Assembly: GCF_902459465.1 (NCBI RefSeq) | Contig: NC_047071.1 | Coordinates: 8,574,098-8,638,097 of the forward strand | Length of the DNA: 64,000 bases | Source: Asterias rubens | Lineage: Eukaryota; Echinodermata; Asteroidea; Forcipulatida; Asteriidae | Direction: 5' to 3' | In this document: positions 21,974 through 33,789 of the stretch, piece by piece | Layout: every line of letters begins with the position of its first letter | How positions within the stretch are numbered: position 1 is the stretch's first letter | Position numbers and translations under genes: made by a program | The notes under the pieces: model-generated | The model's database searches: none | Told to the model about the DNA's origin: nothing | What the model saw: the letters and a program-made list of their open reading frames with translations, nothing else

Positions 21974-22795
21974 TTAACCCGAAATCTTAACAGGATTTTT
22001 GATAAGGTACTCTCTGGCTTCTGCATTCAAATTTACTTGTGGTTCCCATGTACTTTTTGATTTAGGGAAACCTTTCCATCTGATCAAGTACTCTAATCGT
22101 TTTTTCCTGTATCTTCATCTGACTATAGGTTCAATTTCATACTCTCTGGGTTTCTTTTGAACCTTGGGTAGCCCTGGAACAATAACAATTCCTGATTCAT
22201 CTTGAATTGAATCTCGCTTTGATTTAAAGCCATTATACACTTTCGGAACAGAACCAACAAAAAGTTCAGAGATTAACAACTAACTTACAGGGTTTACAGA
22301 AGGTAATGGTAAAAGACTTCTCTTGAAATATTATTCCATGAAATGCTTTACTTTAATGCTAAACATTAAAACAATTATAAATTCTCGTTAGCGAGAATTA
22401 CGGATTTATAGTAAACACATGTCATGACACGGCGAAACGTGTGGAAACAAGGGTGGGTTTTCCCGTTATTTTCCCGATTGTGCCTAAATTTTCACAGGTT
22501 TGTTATTTTGTATATAAGTTGTGATACACGAACTGTGGGCCTTGGACAATACTGTTTACTGAAAGTGTCCACTGGCTTTAAGGGCAAGGATAACATCCTG
22601 CGGGCAGTCTTCTTCACACAAATCTGGTATTGGTGTATTTGCCAACGGATCACATGGGCAGAAATCATTGTCTGGCCGTACATATCTATCGTAAGAGGGG
22701 ATGTATCAGGGATGACAGTAACTTGTTATTTTCTAGGTTTCTCACCCGAAAATTTACAGGAGTTGTCTGTTCTACAAGTAAACTGCTCACAAAAA
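21974..22795 (-). pseudogene. Decayed chromodomain coding sequence, copy B
   Basis: Second copy within the duplicated segment. The chromodomain part is 22216-21974, with the same TGA at 22115-22117 and the same MITE inserted (22224-22581). It keeps a proline (KGFPKSKSTWEP) where copy A has threonine; proline is the more usual chromodomain residue. Beyond the MITE the CPCDPLANTPIPD segment and frame switches recur. Confidence 0.7.
22224..22581. mobile_element. TTAA MITE family B inside the chromodomain relic, copy B
   Basis: Same insertion site as 14461-14829. Confidence 0.85.
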
Positions 22796-23063
22796 GTCAG
22801 GACACTCTTTTTTAATCAAGTGAATCTTTTTTATTTATTAGTCTCCTTGTATGTTCTTATCAACGCAAAGCTGAATTGATCCTCTTTAAAATGATACCAC
22901 ATTTGCAATGATTACATGCTGCTGAATTTGGCTAAATGAATGACAATGAGGCAAGGTAATTGTTTGATCGATTCAAAAAATGAAAAATAATAATAACGGA
23001 AATGCTGTATTTTCTATTGTGTAGATTTGTTGGCATGAATTAATGTTGATCCTCTCTTTCTTA

Positions 23064-23913
23064 TGCTACTCTCACACTTGGGCGAATATCTTGCGAATAC
23101 GAATGTTTGAAATTCGCGATGAATTCGCCCAAAAGTTGCGATTTTATGTTCTCTGTCGTCCTTAACCTCTCCTTACCAATATCTTACGCATAATACGCAC
23201 GCTTTACCAACAGTACCAATGGCTTACCAAATGCTTACGCAAATCGATGGCGAATTACCGTCTTCACCACAATCGCTGAATGTACTGAAGCGCTTCGTAT
23301 TGCTGCTCTCACAGAATGGCGAATGTTCTTGTGAACATGAATATTTGAACTGCGCGTATAATTCGTCCAACATGGCGGTTGGATAGTGAATATTTTCATC
23401 TCGGTTTCGCCCTTGATCGTCCTCGGTCGGCCCTCTCCTTACCAATATCTTATGAATATATTACGAATGCTTACCAACGCTTGCCAATGCCTTTACGAAC
23501 GTTGCAATCGCTCACGCACGCTTTACCAACATTACCAATGCTTACGAAAATCACGCCGAATGACCGTCTTTGCAACATCACTGAAATTAACAAACCGGTT
23601 TGTAAATTGAGCGATCTTCGTAAGGAGGTTGGAAATAATTTGTGAACGTTCCGAATTTGTTACCAACGCTTACGAAGACACGGCGAATGCTGCGAAGTTT
23701 GAGCAATTGTCAAATTATGTCCTTCCGATAGCATATTCGCTAGCATACTCGCCGTGTGAGAGTAGCATAAAGTGACCGATCTTCGTAAGGAGGTGGAGAA
23801 TGACTTGTGAACGTAGTGAATTTGTGGCGAATGTGGCGAAGTTTAAGCGACTGTTAAATATTTCCGTTCGTACGCACGTTCGCTAGCATATTCTCCCTAG
23901 TGTGAGAGTAGCG
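23064..23913. mobile_element. Harbinger-like non-autonomous element with TTA target duplication
   Basis: Ends TGCTACTCTCACACTTGGGCG and TCCCTAGTGTGAGAGTAGCG are inverted; TTA flanks it at 23061-23063 and 23914-23916. Copy A has the uninterrupted site (single TTA at 15313-15315). A second internal end (GCCGTGTGAGAGTAGCA, about 23768) is followed by a repeat of the 3' part, so the element holds a partial tandem duplication. No transposase; three-base TWA duplication is the basis for the Harbinger assignment. Confidence 0.75.
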
Positions 23914-25218
23914 TTAGTTGCTTCGTAAAGTATACGGGACAAAAAGACGGGCAAGTGTACGATGTCACAAGGCACTCAGATTCGTCTTAACTTAAGATGA
24001 TTTGCTTGCCTCAGTGATTTGTATTGTGACTCTAATTGCGCCCCTCCACGCCCCCCCCCCCCTGTCACCCACCCCTTACACCACGCTACATTTGCAGAAT
24101 TAATTTCTAGTGTGTGCCGCACTTCTAGTGTATGATGAGCGCGAGCCTAAGTTGAATAGCTAACCAGGTTCTGGTGCCGCACGTGATTCGTGCTGCACGA
24201 CGTCAACGTTGTTTTCGTTGGCACGTTTTCGTAAATCATCAGCCGCACTTTCATACCTTGCATTCGTTCATCCTCTTTCAAAAATAGGACGTAAAATCAA
24301 TCCAATTTTGAAAAAAAAATTGGGGTTGAACAAAGAATTGACTAGAGTGGGATTCTTTGTCAATTCTAGTCAATTCTTTGTTCAACCCCAAAAAATCATT
24401 TCAAAATTTACCCAGTCAGTTTCCCTTGCGGTTTATATCAATTTTGAAATACGAAGAAAACAAAAAAAAATTCGACCCCCCCCCCCCTAGTATGGTCACC
24501 GGACCGAAAAAATGACATAAGAAAATTTGCAGCCCGCTCTATACAAGCACCTGGGAGTTTTACTGACACAAACAGACACGTTACTTGCATAAGTATTAGA
24601 TTGAATATTATCTGGTTTGAAAAGTTCAAAAGGTGGTTTTAGTCTCAATGCAAGTTTTGCTCTGATCAATCTTTGGAACCCGTTAAAAAAAAATTATTTT
24701 AATTTTATTTTAATCAACATCCAACGGCGCAAGCGCCAATTACACATGGGCGACGTCATGTCCTCACCGCTTGTGATTAAAGCAATGTATATCAGATTCC
24801 AGCATTTCATTTATATTTTAGCGACAGTGCCAAATATATGTAGTTTGTGTAATGCGAGAAAATAAATATCAAATTTGATTAACTTTTCATTATTTTGATT
24901 TCAAATTAAATAAGCACATGAAGAAAAAAAACCTTAGCAACAATCCAATGTGTTCACGGGATGCTAATTGGTAAAAATGAAAGTATGTCAACAAATTTGC
25001 ATTTAACATAGGCCTACTAGGTTGAAAACTTCCCACAATGTATTTTCGCATGGCATGCTATAGTTGTGGAGAAATAATTTAGAAAGAAAAGAAAAAAAAC
25101 GCTGAAGGCCATTGTTGACCGGCATGGAAAAAAGGAACAAATACTAGGAAGATTTACAAATACATCTCGTGTTTATTACAAAAATATATACAAAATTGTG
25201 CCAAGACAATTTGTGTTA

Positions 25219-25580
25219 CAAGCCATTGGAACCTTTCGGTTCAGAAAAAAAAATTAAGTTCACAGATTTACAAATAACTTACAGGGTTTAAAGAAGGCAA
25301 TGGTGAAAGACTTCTCTTGAAATATTATTCCATGAAATGCTTTACTTTTTGAGAAAACAGCAAAACAGTATAAATTCTCGTTAACGAGAATTACGGATTT
25401 ATTTTTAACACATGTCATGACACGGCGAAACGCGCGGATGGGGTTTTCCGTTGTTTTCTCCCAACTCCGATGACCGATTGAGCCTAAATTTTCACAGGTT
25501 TGTTATTTGATATAGAAGTTGTGGTACACAAAGTGTGGGCCTTGGACAACACTGTTTACCGAAAGGGTCCAATGGCTTTA
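25219..25580. mobile_element. TTAA MITE family B
   Basis: Left end reads ACAAGCCATTGGAACC, with TTAA lost by mutation; right end intact (CCAATGGCTTTAA). Confidence 0.75.
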
Positions 25581-25814
25581 AGTTGGCAAAACAACTATAG
25601 ACCCTACAAGTCATCAACAAGTACAATATCGACATAAATTACACTCTGACTCCGACTGGGAAACTCGATCGAAAAGGAAAGTTCTCAATATAATACGAGT
25701 CCCCTTTGGCCCAAAGGCATGACTCGATGCCAAACCTATAATTTAGCGTTTCATTTTCAAATCTATTTATGACCAAAAGGGACAAGCGTCAACTTTAAAC
25801 ACACTTTTGCTAAT

Positions 25815-26099
25815 TAAATCTTTTAATAATAATAAATTATAATAGTGGCTTCTTATAATAGCGCGTCTGAATGCCTCGACTACTATGCTGCCAAATATGT
25901 TGCGCACTAAGCTAATCAATCACAAGAACCATCTCTGCCCTCACAGGTACCCATTTACCCCTGGGTGGAGAGAAGCTTATGGTTAAGTGTCTTGCTCAAG
26001 GACACAAGTGTCACGACCGGGATTCGAATCCCCACTCTGCTGATCAGAAACACCAGAGCTTGAGTTCGATGCTCTTATTCGCTCGGTCACGACACCCCA
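25815..26099 (-). mobile_element. tRNA-derived SINE
   Basis: Minus strand: head GTGTCGTGACCGAGCG (A-box region), B box GATTCGAATCCC, body CCTTGAGCAAGACACTTAACC, tail of AATAATAAA. Complete-looking pol III SINE. Confidence 0.8.
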
Positions 26100-26414
26100 A
26101 GATTAGTGTTTTCAGATAAGGCCAATAAAAAAAAAAAACATGTTTCGCGTCCCCGCCCGCTTCCTTTTTTTTTTTTTTTTTTTCATTATCAATAACCCAC
26201 TTATTGGGCGATGATTTTATTAATGATTTAACCTTTTTCGGTGTTATCCAACAAATGGTGAATATATTTAACCCTTTGATTTACAGTTTCTGTTGAGATA
26301 CGTCATACAACCAGGCATAGAAAATATATTTTCCACGATGGCAAACGGTAGTGAGATGTGACCTTGGCATCTCTCTCAAAATCGAGAGGGTGCTCAGTGA
26401 TTTGTAGATGCTAT

Positions 26415-26637
26415 AGAAGGTTGGTTATTAACTAAATACAGTCGTGACAGTTGCAGCGCAATCACACGCATACATGCCACAACCGGCGTTGCACATAATG
26501 GCATGATAAAACTGAAACTAAAAACTGAAACTAATTCAACAGTAGTGTCACTCTGTTGCTCCCTCTGCAACTGTCACGACTATGTACGACTGAATAGAAA
26601 ACACAACTTCATATTTAGTTAAAAACTAACCTTCAAA
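26415..26637. repeat. Inverted-repeat element
   Basis: GAAGGTTGGTTATTAACTAA at left and TTAGTTAAAAACTAACCTTC at right, followed inward by CAGTCGTGACAGTTGCAG / CTGCAACTGTCACGACT. Confidence 0.7.
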
Positions 26638-26689
26638 TTTGATCTATATCTACTGGAAAACCCCGCTCGTCAGAGCCACTCCGCCACTC

Positions 26690-27070
26690 GCCATGTTGGA
26701 AAATATCGTTATGTCTTTTTTTTTATACCTTGCTCAACTTTTGGGCAACTCTTTGATCGTAGTGCGCATGATCGGATGATTTTGACCAACTAATGTGCAT
26801 CACTTTTACCAACAATCGAATTAAATTAATATTACCAAAAAAGTTGCCCAATAAATAAGCAAAAGTGTAACCAACAGTTATGATAAATTCAGATTACGAA
26901 TTATTTGCCCAACACTTGCCCAACTTTTGTTCCACTTTAAAAAAACAAAATTGGCAAACAAAATGTTTGCCCAACAACACCAATTATTGGTTTTGTTGGG
27001 CAATTATCGACCAATAATTGTTGAAGTTACTTTGCCCAACAAATGATTTGACCAACGTTTTTGCAGTGAA
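26690..27070. repeat. TTGCCCAAC-rich element
   Basis: Many TTGCCCAA and TTGGGCAA words in both orientations with an internal palindrome (CAATTATTGG...CCAATAATTG). Borders unclear. Confidence 0.45.
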
Positions 27071-27119
27071 CTACATACAATGTAAAGGTATACAGTCGAC
27101 TAACTATATATACCCTTTT

Positions 27120-27418
27120 TTAAAGGTAGTGGACACTAATGGTAATTGTCGAAGACTAGCCTTCACAGTTAGTATATCTCAACAAATGCATAAAATATCT
27201 AACCTGTGAAAAATTTGAGCTCAATCGGTCATCGAAGTTGCGAGATAATAATGAAAGAAAAAAATAAATCTGAGGTCTCGAAATCAAATTCGTGGAAAAT
27301 TGCTTCTTTCTCGAAAACGATGACACTTCAGAGGGAGCCGTTTCTCACAATGTTTTATACCATCAACCTCTCCCCATTGCTCATCACCAAGTGAGGTTTT
27401 ATGCTAATACTTATTTTG
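27120..27418. mobile_element. TTAA MITE family A, truncated at right
   Basis: Left end AGGTAGTGGACACTAATGG; lacks part of the centre, and at TTATTTTGAG switches into the receptor-flank segment. Confidence 0.75.
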
Positions 27419-28090
27419 AGCTCAAATTAGTTATTTTGTGCGCCGGAAATAATTTATTGTGGTCGAAATCGTTTCGAGTAAAACCATTTATTTCGTGAGA
27501 TCAAATCAAAACTTAAAAATGATTTCAAGTGCAGGATATGAGGACTTCAAATTATTTATGTGTTTCCTATTTTCTATTAGTTCAGTTTTTCATCATTATG
27601 TCCCTTTATGGGCTCCATACGTAACAGTTTATTATATCAGTTTAAACTCATCCAATTGTTGTTTTCCCCATAATATGCACTAAAACAGACAACTTGTCAA
27701 CACTGATATACAATGTAATGTACATAACAGTCATGCCACTTTTCAACAGCTGTTTTTCTTCAATGATAATGCAATAATTAAAGGAAACCGACAAAACACT
27801 GTACAAAGTTAAGCGAGGTTGGCCATTTCCTCATTTGTTTTGCATGTACCGAGTTGCATGTGTGACATAGGTCAAGGTATACGCCAAAAGACAAATAAAT
27901 TCACTTTTGCCAAATAATTGTTCAGTAATTTTGCTGTGATAAGACGAAATATACAACATAATGTTACATACCGCGCTTAATGCTATACGTTTATAAGCGG
28001 CATAGAAAAACTTAGACCGTGGAACACAGCACAACACCAAGTTATGGTTTACAATGTGCTGTGGCGCAATTTGTAGCCTAGCCTTGGTAT
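27419..28090 (+). repeat. Receptor-flank segment, copy 2 (behind GPCR-4)
   Basis: Collinear with 8400-9580, including TCGAAATCGTTTCGAGTAAA, TTTTCATCATTATGTC and GTGCTGTGGCGCAATTTG, but without the eight-unit minisatellite. Confidence 0.65.
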
Positions 28091-28103
28091 ATGTCCAAGG
28101 CTC

Positions 28104-28458
28104 TTAAAGCCATTGGACCCTTTCGGTACAGAACAAAAAAAAAATCACAGATTTACAAATAATTTACAGGGTTTACAGAAGGTAATGGTGAAAGCCTTCT
28201 CTTGAAATATTAGTCCATGAAATGCTTTTAATACTTTTTGAGAAAACGGTTAACGAGAATTACGGATTTATAGTAAACACATGTCATGACACGGCGAAAC
28301 GTGCGAAAACAGGAGTGGGTTTTCCCGTTATTTTCTCCCGACTCCGATGTCCGATTGAGCCTAAATTTCCACAGGATTGTTATTTTATATATAAGTTGTG
28401 ATACACGAAGTGTGGGACTTGGACAATACTGTTTACCGAAAGTGTATACTGGCTTTAA
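28104..28458. mobile_element. TTAA MITE family B sharing its right TTAA with a family A copy
   Basis: Right end CCGAAAGTGTATACTGGCTTTAA; the same TTAA (28455-28458) starts the neighbouring element. Confidence 0.8.
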
Positions 28459-28843
28459 AGGTAGTGGACACTATTGGTAATTGTCGAAGACTAGCCTTCA
28501 CAGTTGGTGTATCTCAACATATGCATACAATAACTAACCTGTGAAAACTTGAGCTCAATCGGTCATCGAAGTTGCGAGATAATAATGACAGAAAAAAACG
28601 CCCTTGTCACACGAAGTTGTGTGCGTTTTTAGATGGGTGATTTCGAGACCTCAAGTTCTAAATCTGAGGTCTCGAAATCAAATTCGTGGGAAATTACTTC
28701 TTTCTCGATAACGATGGCACTTCAGAGGGAGCCGTTTCTCACAATGTTTTATACCATCAACCTCTCCCCATTGCTCATCACCAAGAAAGGTTTTATGCTA
28801 ATAATTATTTTGAGTAATAACCAATAGTGTCCACTGCCTTTAA
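28455..28843. mobile_element. TTAA MITE family A, full copy
   Basis: Counterpart of 17306-17693, here directly joined to a family B copy at one TTAA. Confidence 0.85.
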
Positions 28844-28849
28844 TCTTGT

Positions 28850-29357
28850 GCCAATTCTCTTGCCTGTTATAAGGGTGATGGTATTGATGCTGTTTCAAAA
28901 ATGAAGATGGTAGTGCTGCTTTTGGTGATAGTGTTAGTTCTGTCTCGATGTTGATGCTGGTGTCGGTGCTGTGTCGATGATAAACGTAGAGTGGTGTTGA
29001 TGATGTTGAAGGTGGTGTTGGTGTTCGTGCGGTGTCTATGTTGACCATGTTTTTGTCGGTGCTTGGTCGATGATCAATATTGTAGTGCTGCTGCTGCTGC
29101 TGATGATGATGGTGGGAGTGGTGCTGGTTTTGGCGGTGTGTCGATGATGATGGTGCTGGTGTCGGTGCTGTGTCGATGAAAAAGGTGATAGTCGTTGCTG
29201 CTGCTGATGGTGAAGGTGGTGTTGGTGTTGATGCTGCGGAGCTGATGTCGATGATGATGATGCTGGTGTAATGATGTGTCGATGATGTCGTCCTGTTGCT
29301 GCTGTTGATTATAGTGATGGTGATGGTGTCGATGTCGTTGAAACTAGTTAACAGAAT
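28850..29357. repeat. GATGATG-type repeat behind GPCR-4
   Basis: Near-identical to the array behind GPCR-3, ending 16 bases before the stop; small differences in GCTGCTGCT copy number. Confidence 0.8.
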
Positions 29358-29373
29358 CCCGGCATGGAATTTG

Positions 29374-30486
29374 TTAATTCTTTCGCAATGACAGCAAGAG
29401 TTTCAGAAAATCTGAAGGTTCTTGTATTTCAGAGTAACGGCACTTAACTATCTTCCGCATTACCACTTTGAACTGTGGGTGATTGACTGCGTATATGATG
29501 GGGTTTACACAACTGTTAAAAACAGTTATAGTGACTCCGTAGAGAGCAAACTTACGACTGGATGGTATAGCGAGAGAGATAAAGTAAGGAGACAGTAACA
29601 ATGCGAAGATGAAAAACACAAGGAAGAGGTTCTTGGTAATAGCTAGTTGCTGACGGCTGATGACCTGCCTGGCTTTCTTGGAGACGTGCTCAGCATTAGT
29701 CACTGACGATTCCCCAGTGGCAACAGTGAAACTGGTGGACGTTTCACCATCCAAACCAACCACTGTGGAGATTGACTGACTATTCTTGCTAGATTTGCTC
29801 TTTTTCTGTTTCCTGAAGTGTCGTTTGAGATGGATGTAGAGTGCCGTGTAGCAACAGATGATGATGAGCATTGGGACCGGGTATAGACCCACAGATTGTG
29901 CCAGGTTGTATTCGGGACCTCTTGGGTGACCATCTTTATCTGAACATGTATTGTCTTGTGGATCGTAACCAAAAGCGCCTATGCCCAGAATCGGCGGGAG
30001 GAAAAACACAATACACGGAATAACCCAAGTCATTGCGATCATGACGGCTACTTTACGCGGGGTGTACCACCAACTGTAGGTGTTCATTGTTTGAGTGACG
30101 AGGACCATACGGTTCAAAGCTATGGAGGCCAACGAGTAGAGACTTGCACCGAGACCGGTATAAAGTTGAATGGCAGCAATTACACAAGGGGCCTCCGATT
30201 CCAAGGGCCAGCTTTCATTACTCACCAAAGCTACGCAAATCCACGGGTAGGAGAGACTGGTCCAGAAATCAGCCACGCTGAGGTTGACCACGAAGGCGTT
30301 GGTCACGGTGCGGAGTTTCTTGGATAGGATGACGGACCACATGACGAGACTGTTACCTACGAGGCCCAGAATGCAGGTCAAAATCCAAAAACCGACCAAG
30401 GCTGCACGAGCTTCGTATGGATACAGCGAAGAATAGACTGGCGCCTCCGCTGTATCATTGATCTGGGGCAGAGAGTTGTTGTCCAT
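29374..30486 (-). CDS. GPCR-4: intronless class A GPCR, tandem duplicate of GPCR-3 with a swapped loop
   Basis: 370-residue receptor. The start is the ATG at 30486; the open frame up to 30597 has no ATG and runs through the TATA-like box at 30538-30547. From the N-terminus to TM5, and again from TM7 to the C-terminus, it differs from GPCR-3 at only a handful of residues, and flanks on both sides are shared. The third intracellular loop is instead the short type of GPCR-1, about six differences in about 60 residues. NRM replaces DRY and NPIIY is at 328-332. One small oddity is FFIF in TM6 where the paralogs have FCIF. The hybrid structure points to ectopic recombination within the cluster. Confidence 0.95.
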   Translation of the reverse strand: MDNNSLPQINDTAEAPVYSSLYPYEARAALVGFWILTCILGLVGNSLVMWSVILSKKLRTVTNAFVVNLSVADFWTSLSYPWICVALVSNESWPLESEAPCVIAAIQLYTGLGASLYSLASIALNRMVLVTQTMNTYSWWYTPRKVAVMIAMTWVIPCIVFFLPPILGIGAFGYDPQDNTCSDKDGHPRGPEYNLAQSVGLYPVPMLIIICCYTALYIHLKRHFRKQKKSKSSKNSQSISTVVGLDGETSTSFTVATGESSVTNAEHVSKKARQVISRQQLAITKNLFLVFFIFALLLSPYFISLAIPSSRKFALYGVTITVFNSCVNPIIYAVNHPQFKVVMRKIVKCRYSEIQEPSDFLKLLLSLRKN

Positions 30487-30537
30487 CTTGTTCAATCGAC
30501 AGCACAATACATCTAGTACCGATACCAGTTGTGACAG

Positions 30538-30547
30538 CTTATATAAG
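30538..30547 (-). promoter_or_regulatory. TATA-like box of GPCR-4 (CTTATATAAG)
   Basis: Identical in sequence and spacing to the GPCR-3 box, as expected from the tandem duplication; 52 bases before the ATG at 30486. Confidence 0.55.
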
Positions 30548-30780
30548 GTCATTCGGCAAGAGATTTTGTTATACGTCCGTGTTACAATTATTGACAAACT
30601 TTGCTGAAACGAAATGGAAACTTTTCACTATTGTTTTAAATTATCGAACAAGCCACATCCTTGTTAAAATAGATGACAAAGTTAGCTGAAATCCAAGTGC
30701 AAATTATATGAATAGGGTTGTCAAAATATTGAACGAGGAAACACACGGAAAATCGGCTGAATCATTATAACCTTTCCCGC

Positions 30781-31049
30781 TGAAGTGACGTAGTTTTCGA
30801 GAAAGGAGTAATTTTCCACGAATTTGATTTCGAGACCTCAAGTTTAGAATTTGAGGTCTCGAAATCAGGCATCCGAAAGCACACACAACTTCGTGTGACA
30901 AGGATTTTTTTTTCTTTCATAGCTATCTCGTAACTTCGATGACCGATGGAGCTCAAATTTTCACAGGTTTGTTATTTTATGCATATGTTGAGATACACCA
31001 AGTGAGAAGACTGGTCTTTGACAATTACTAATAGTGTCCACTGTCTCTA
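30781..31049. mobile_element. TTAA MITE family A, left-truncated
   Basis: Starts within the element at AAGTGACGTAG at a deletion junction and ends GTGTCCACTGTCTCTAA. Confidence 0.75.
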
Positions 31050-31170
31050 AAACAAATTGCCTATGGTCATAATAGTGGTCAGTAGAGGTGACAAACAAAG
31101 TTACAGAAATCTTCTCCGTTTGCTGGTCCTTTGAAACAAACCATACGAACGGTGTCCACAGAGCGTGTAA

Positions 31171-31554
31171 TATAGGTTTTCTCGGTCAATTTCGGCAAAT
31201 GAGCAGCCAATTTAACCACCAAGCTATTCTATTTCGCGCGAAATCGAATGCTACAAATCGTTTTATGATTAGTCAAATGTAATGTTGCGTCGTTCGATTT
31301 AACAAAATAATCATTCAATTCAACAATTCATCAAAGCAGCATTCAAATTCGCAACGCTTTTTGAGGCGTGTGTGCCACGAAAAAGAATGACGATACGAGT
31401 GCTTAAGGAATTTGACTCGACTCAAATTGAAATTGAATTGCTGAATTCTGAATTTGAAACGCAGTAACAACTGGAAAGGCAAAACAGCTTTAATTCGAAC
31501 CCGTGAAAATGAAATTGGCTGCTCATTTGCCGAATTTGACCGAGAAAACCTATA
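31171..31554. mobile_element. MITE with TATAGGTTTTCTCGGTCAA ends
   Basis: Roughly 45-base inverted ends through GGCAAATGAGCAGCCAATTT. Second copy at 40.77-41.18 kb; fragments at 12.36 and 21.32 kb. Confidence 0.75.
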
Positions 31555-31567
31555 TCAACGGTGTTTT

Positions 31568-31980
31568 GGGAAGTGTCGTGGCCTAGCGGTTTACAAAGAG
31601 CAACACATTCAAACTCTGTTGTTTCTGATCAGCAGAGTGTGTGATCGAGTCCCAATCGTGACACTTGAGTCCTTAAGCAATACACTTAACCATTACTTCA
31701 TTCTTCGGATGAGATGGAAAGCCTTTGGTCCTGTGTGTTGTGTAACGCCCGTAAAAAAAAACCAGCGCACTTCCTGGTGTTCCTGGTATGATTGACAGCT
31801 TTATTGCGCCACAGCGCCTTAAACCATTACATGGTGCTATTTAGATCTCATACTACAAACGTAGTCCCACCACATACATGTACCTTGAAGCATGGAGGAA
31901 GGAATGAAGGAAGACGCCTAGCCTTGAGGTTCGCTGAGTGACGGATATGCGCGCTATATAAAGAAACCAGTATTATTTCC
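31568..31980 (+). mobile_element. tRNA-derived SINE, decayed
   Basis: GTGTCGTGGCCTAGCGG head, TGATCGAGTCCCAATC B-box region, CTTAAGCAATACACTTAACC body and GCGCGCTATATAAAG tail, with an extra segment (about 31795-31870) inserted before the tail. Confidence 0.65.
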
Positions 31981-32866
31981 CCGGTGTTTTCTATAGACCG
32001 ATCCAGGCGCGCGCAGCGCGGCCGCAAAACAGTGCAACTAATTTTGTGGTGTTTTTGAGAAAAACAGTTGTCTGGCTAAGTTGGGGCGCTCTTTTCATAT
32101 AGCCCGGTCTCGTTTTCGCACCTGGCTCCATTATCAAGATACAACTATACAAATTGTGGTCTTTTTGCCTTTTTGTGTGCTTTGGTATGGCAAAACGCAT
32201 TATGTTGACTTAGATACTTTGTTCTGCACTTTATTTTATGGCAAAATGGTCCATTTATAAGAAGCAGTCTTCTGCTTGACTGTAGCTATTTGTTCAGCAC
32301 GTCAGTGTCTATCTGGTAGAAGAGGCTTTCATTATGATGTAGTGTTTTGGGTTTAGTAAATGTTTACCACTACGGTAGCGTTCACATGGCAGAACGCCTT
32401 ATCTGTATGATACACCGTTTTTGCCAACAAAGAAATTCAGAAATGTTTCATTCTATGTTAGACTTTTTACATGGCAAAACAATGTATCTACAAGATGCTT
32501 CATTACTCCCTATCTTTTAATGTGTAAAGGACTCGTACAATGTAATACATGTGAAGCAGTGTTTTGTCTTGCCAGATATGGTGGTATGTGCATGACAGTA
32601 TGATCTCATGGCTAGATCTAGACCATCTAACAGCATGCTATGCGCAATGCTACAGCACCAACTGCAACAACATGAAATCTTTTAGTTCAACTAAAATGAA
32701 TGAGAAAATAGAAACCATTACAAAAACAGTAAGTTTTAATGAGCATGAACTGATCATGCTGTACTAGACATAGGCATCCTTCGAACCCAGTCACTAATGT
32801 TATGAATTGTAATGTCATTAACTCAAGCTGTGAATTGCCATACATCTACATGTACACATTTTTTGT
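31981..32866. other. Non-coding stretch
   Basis: Contains several CATGGCAAAAC / CATGGCAGAAC words but no clear element boundary and no gene. Confidence 0.4.
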
Positions 32867-33502
32867 AGGTGTAAGTTAACTGTTTTGTAGGTGCAAGTTT
32901 ACTGTTTTGTAGGTGCAAGTTGACTGTTTTGTAGGTGCAAGTTTACTCCTGTTTTGTATGGTGCAAGTTTACTGTTTTGTATGGTGCAAGTTTACTCCTG
33001 TTTTGTATGGTGCAAGTTTACTGTTTTGTATGGTGCAAGTTTACTGTTTTGTAGGTGCAAGTTGACTGTTTTGTAGGTGCAAGTTTACTCCTGTTTTGTA
33101 TGGTGCAAGTTTACTGTTTTGTATGGTGCAAGTTTACTCCTGTTTTGTATGGTGCAAGTTTACTGTTTTGTATGGTGCAAGTTTACTGTTTTGTATGGTG
33201 CAAGTTTACTGTTTTGTATGGTGCAAGTTTACTGTTTTGTATGGTGTAAGTTTACTGTTTTGTAGGTGTAAGTTTACTGTTTTGTAGGTGTAAGTTTACT
33301 GTTTTGTAGGTGCAAGTTTACTGTTTTGTAGGTGCAAGTTTACTGTTTTGTATGGTGCAAGTTTACTGTTTTGTATGGTGCAAGTTTACTGTTTTGTATG
33401 GTGTAAGTTTACTGTTTTGTAGGTGCAAGTTTACTGTTTTGCATGGTGCAAGTTTACTGTTTTGTAGGTGTAAATTTACTGTTTTGTATGGTGCAAGTTC
33501 AA
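32867..33502. repeat. Minisatellite, about 27 units of 22-26 bases
   Basis: Unit GGTGCAAGTTTACTGTTTTGTA, with alternating forms that add TG (GTATGGTGC) or CTC (TTTACTCCTG). The variant order suggests a higher-order period. Confidence 0.9.
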
Positions 33503-33789
33503 TACACTAATCAAAATAATTATTGTCATTGAAATAACAAAAGTGGCAAATTAGACAATTTGTTTGGTAAAACAATGTAACTTCGCTTAAATATTAATAA
33601 CAACAAAACCATTTGTTATTTTCAAACGAGTTTTTTCTGGCTGATATGTCAACAACTCATAAATATTCTGTAACAGTTTTAGTTGAATAGAGAAATACAT
33701 AAAAAAATGGCAGACGATGAATCTTTGAAGCACTTTTTCTTAAAATGCTCATTTTCGAGTTGCATTGTTTTGCCATGTGACGGCCGAGC

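Larger units (their letters stand above)
21339..24990. repeat. Segmental duplication, copy B
   Basis: Starts abruptly at GCAGCTGTAGAGATGTC, cutting into an ATAGGTTTTCTCGG-family fragment, and ends near GTATGTCA at 24988. It is longer than copy A because of the 850-bp insertion at 23064 and an undeleted MITE at 21479. Also contains the hairpin at about 24324-24386 and C runs near 24050 and 24477. Confidence 0.8.

Noticed and set aside
33055-33510. Cys-rich repeat peptides from the 33-kb minisatellite, and peptides from the arrays at 3.6, 8.6, 10.4 and 38.2-39.2 kb
   Set aside because: Open in several frames at once because the unit lacks stops; no gene context or coding bias.
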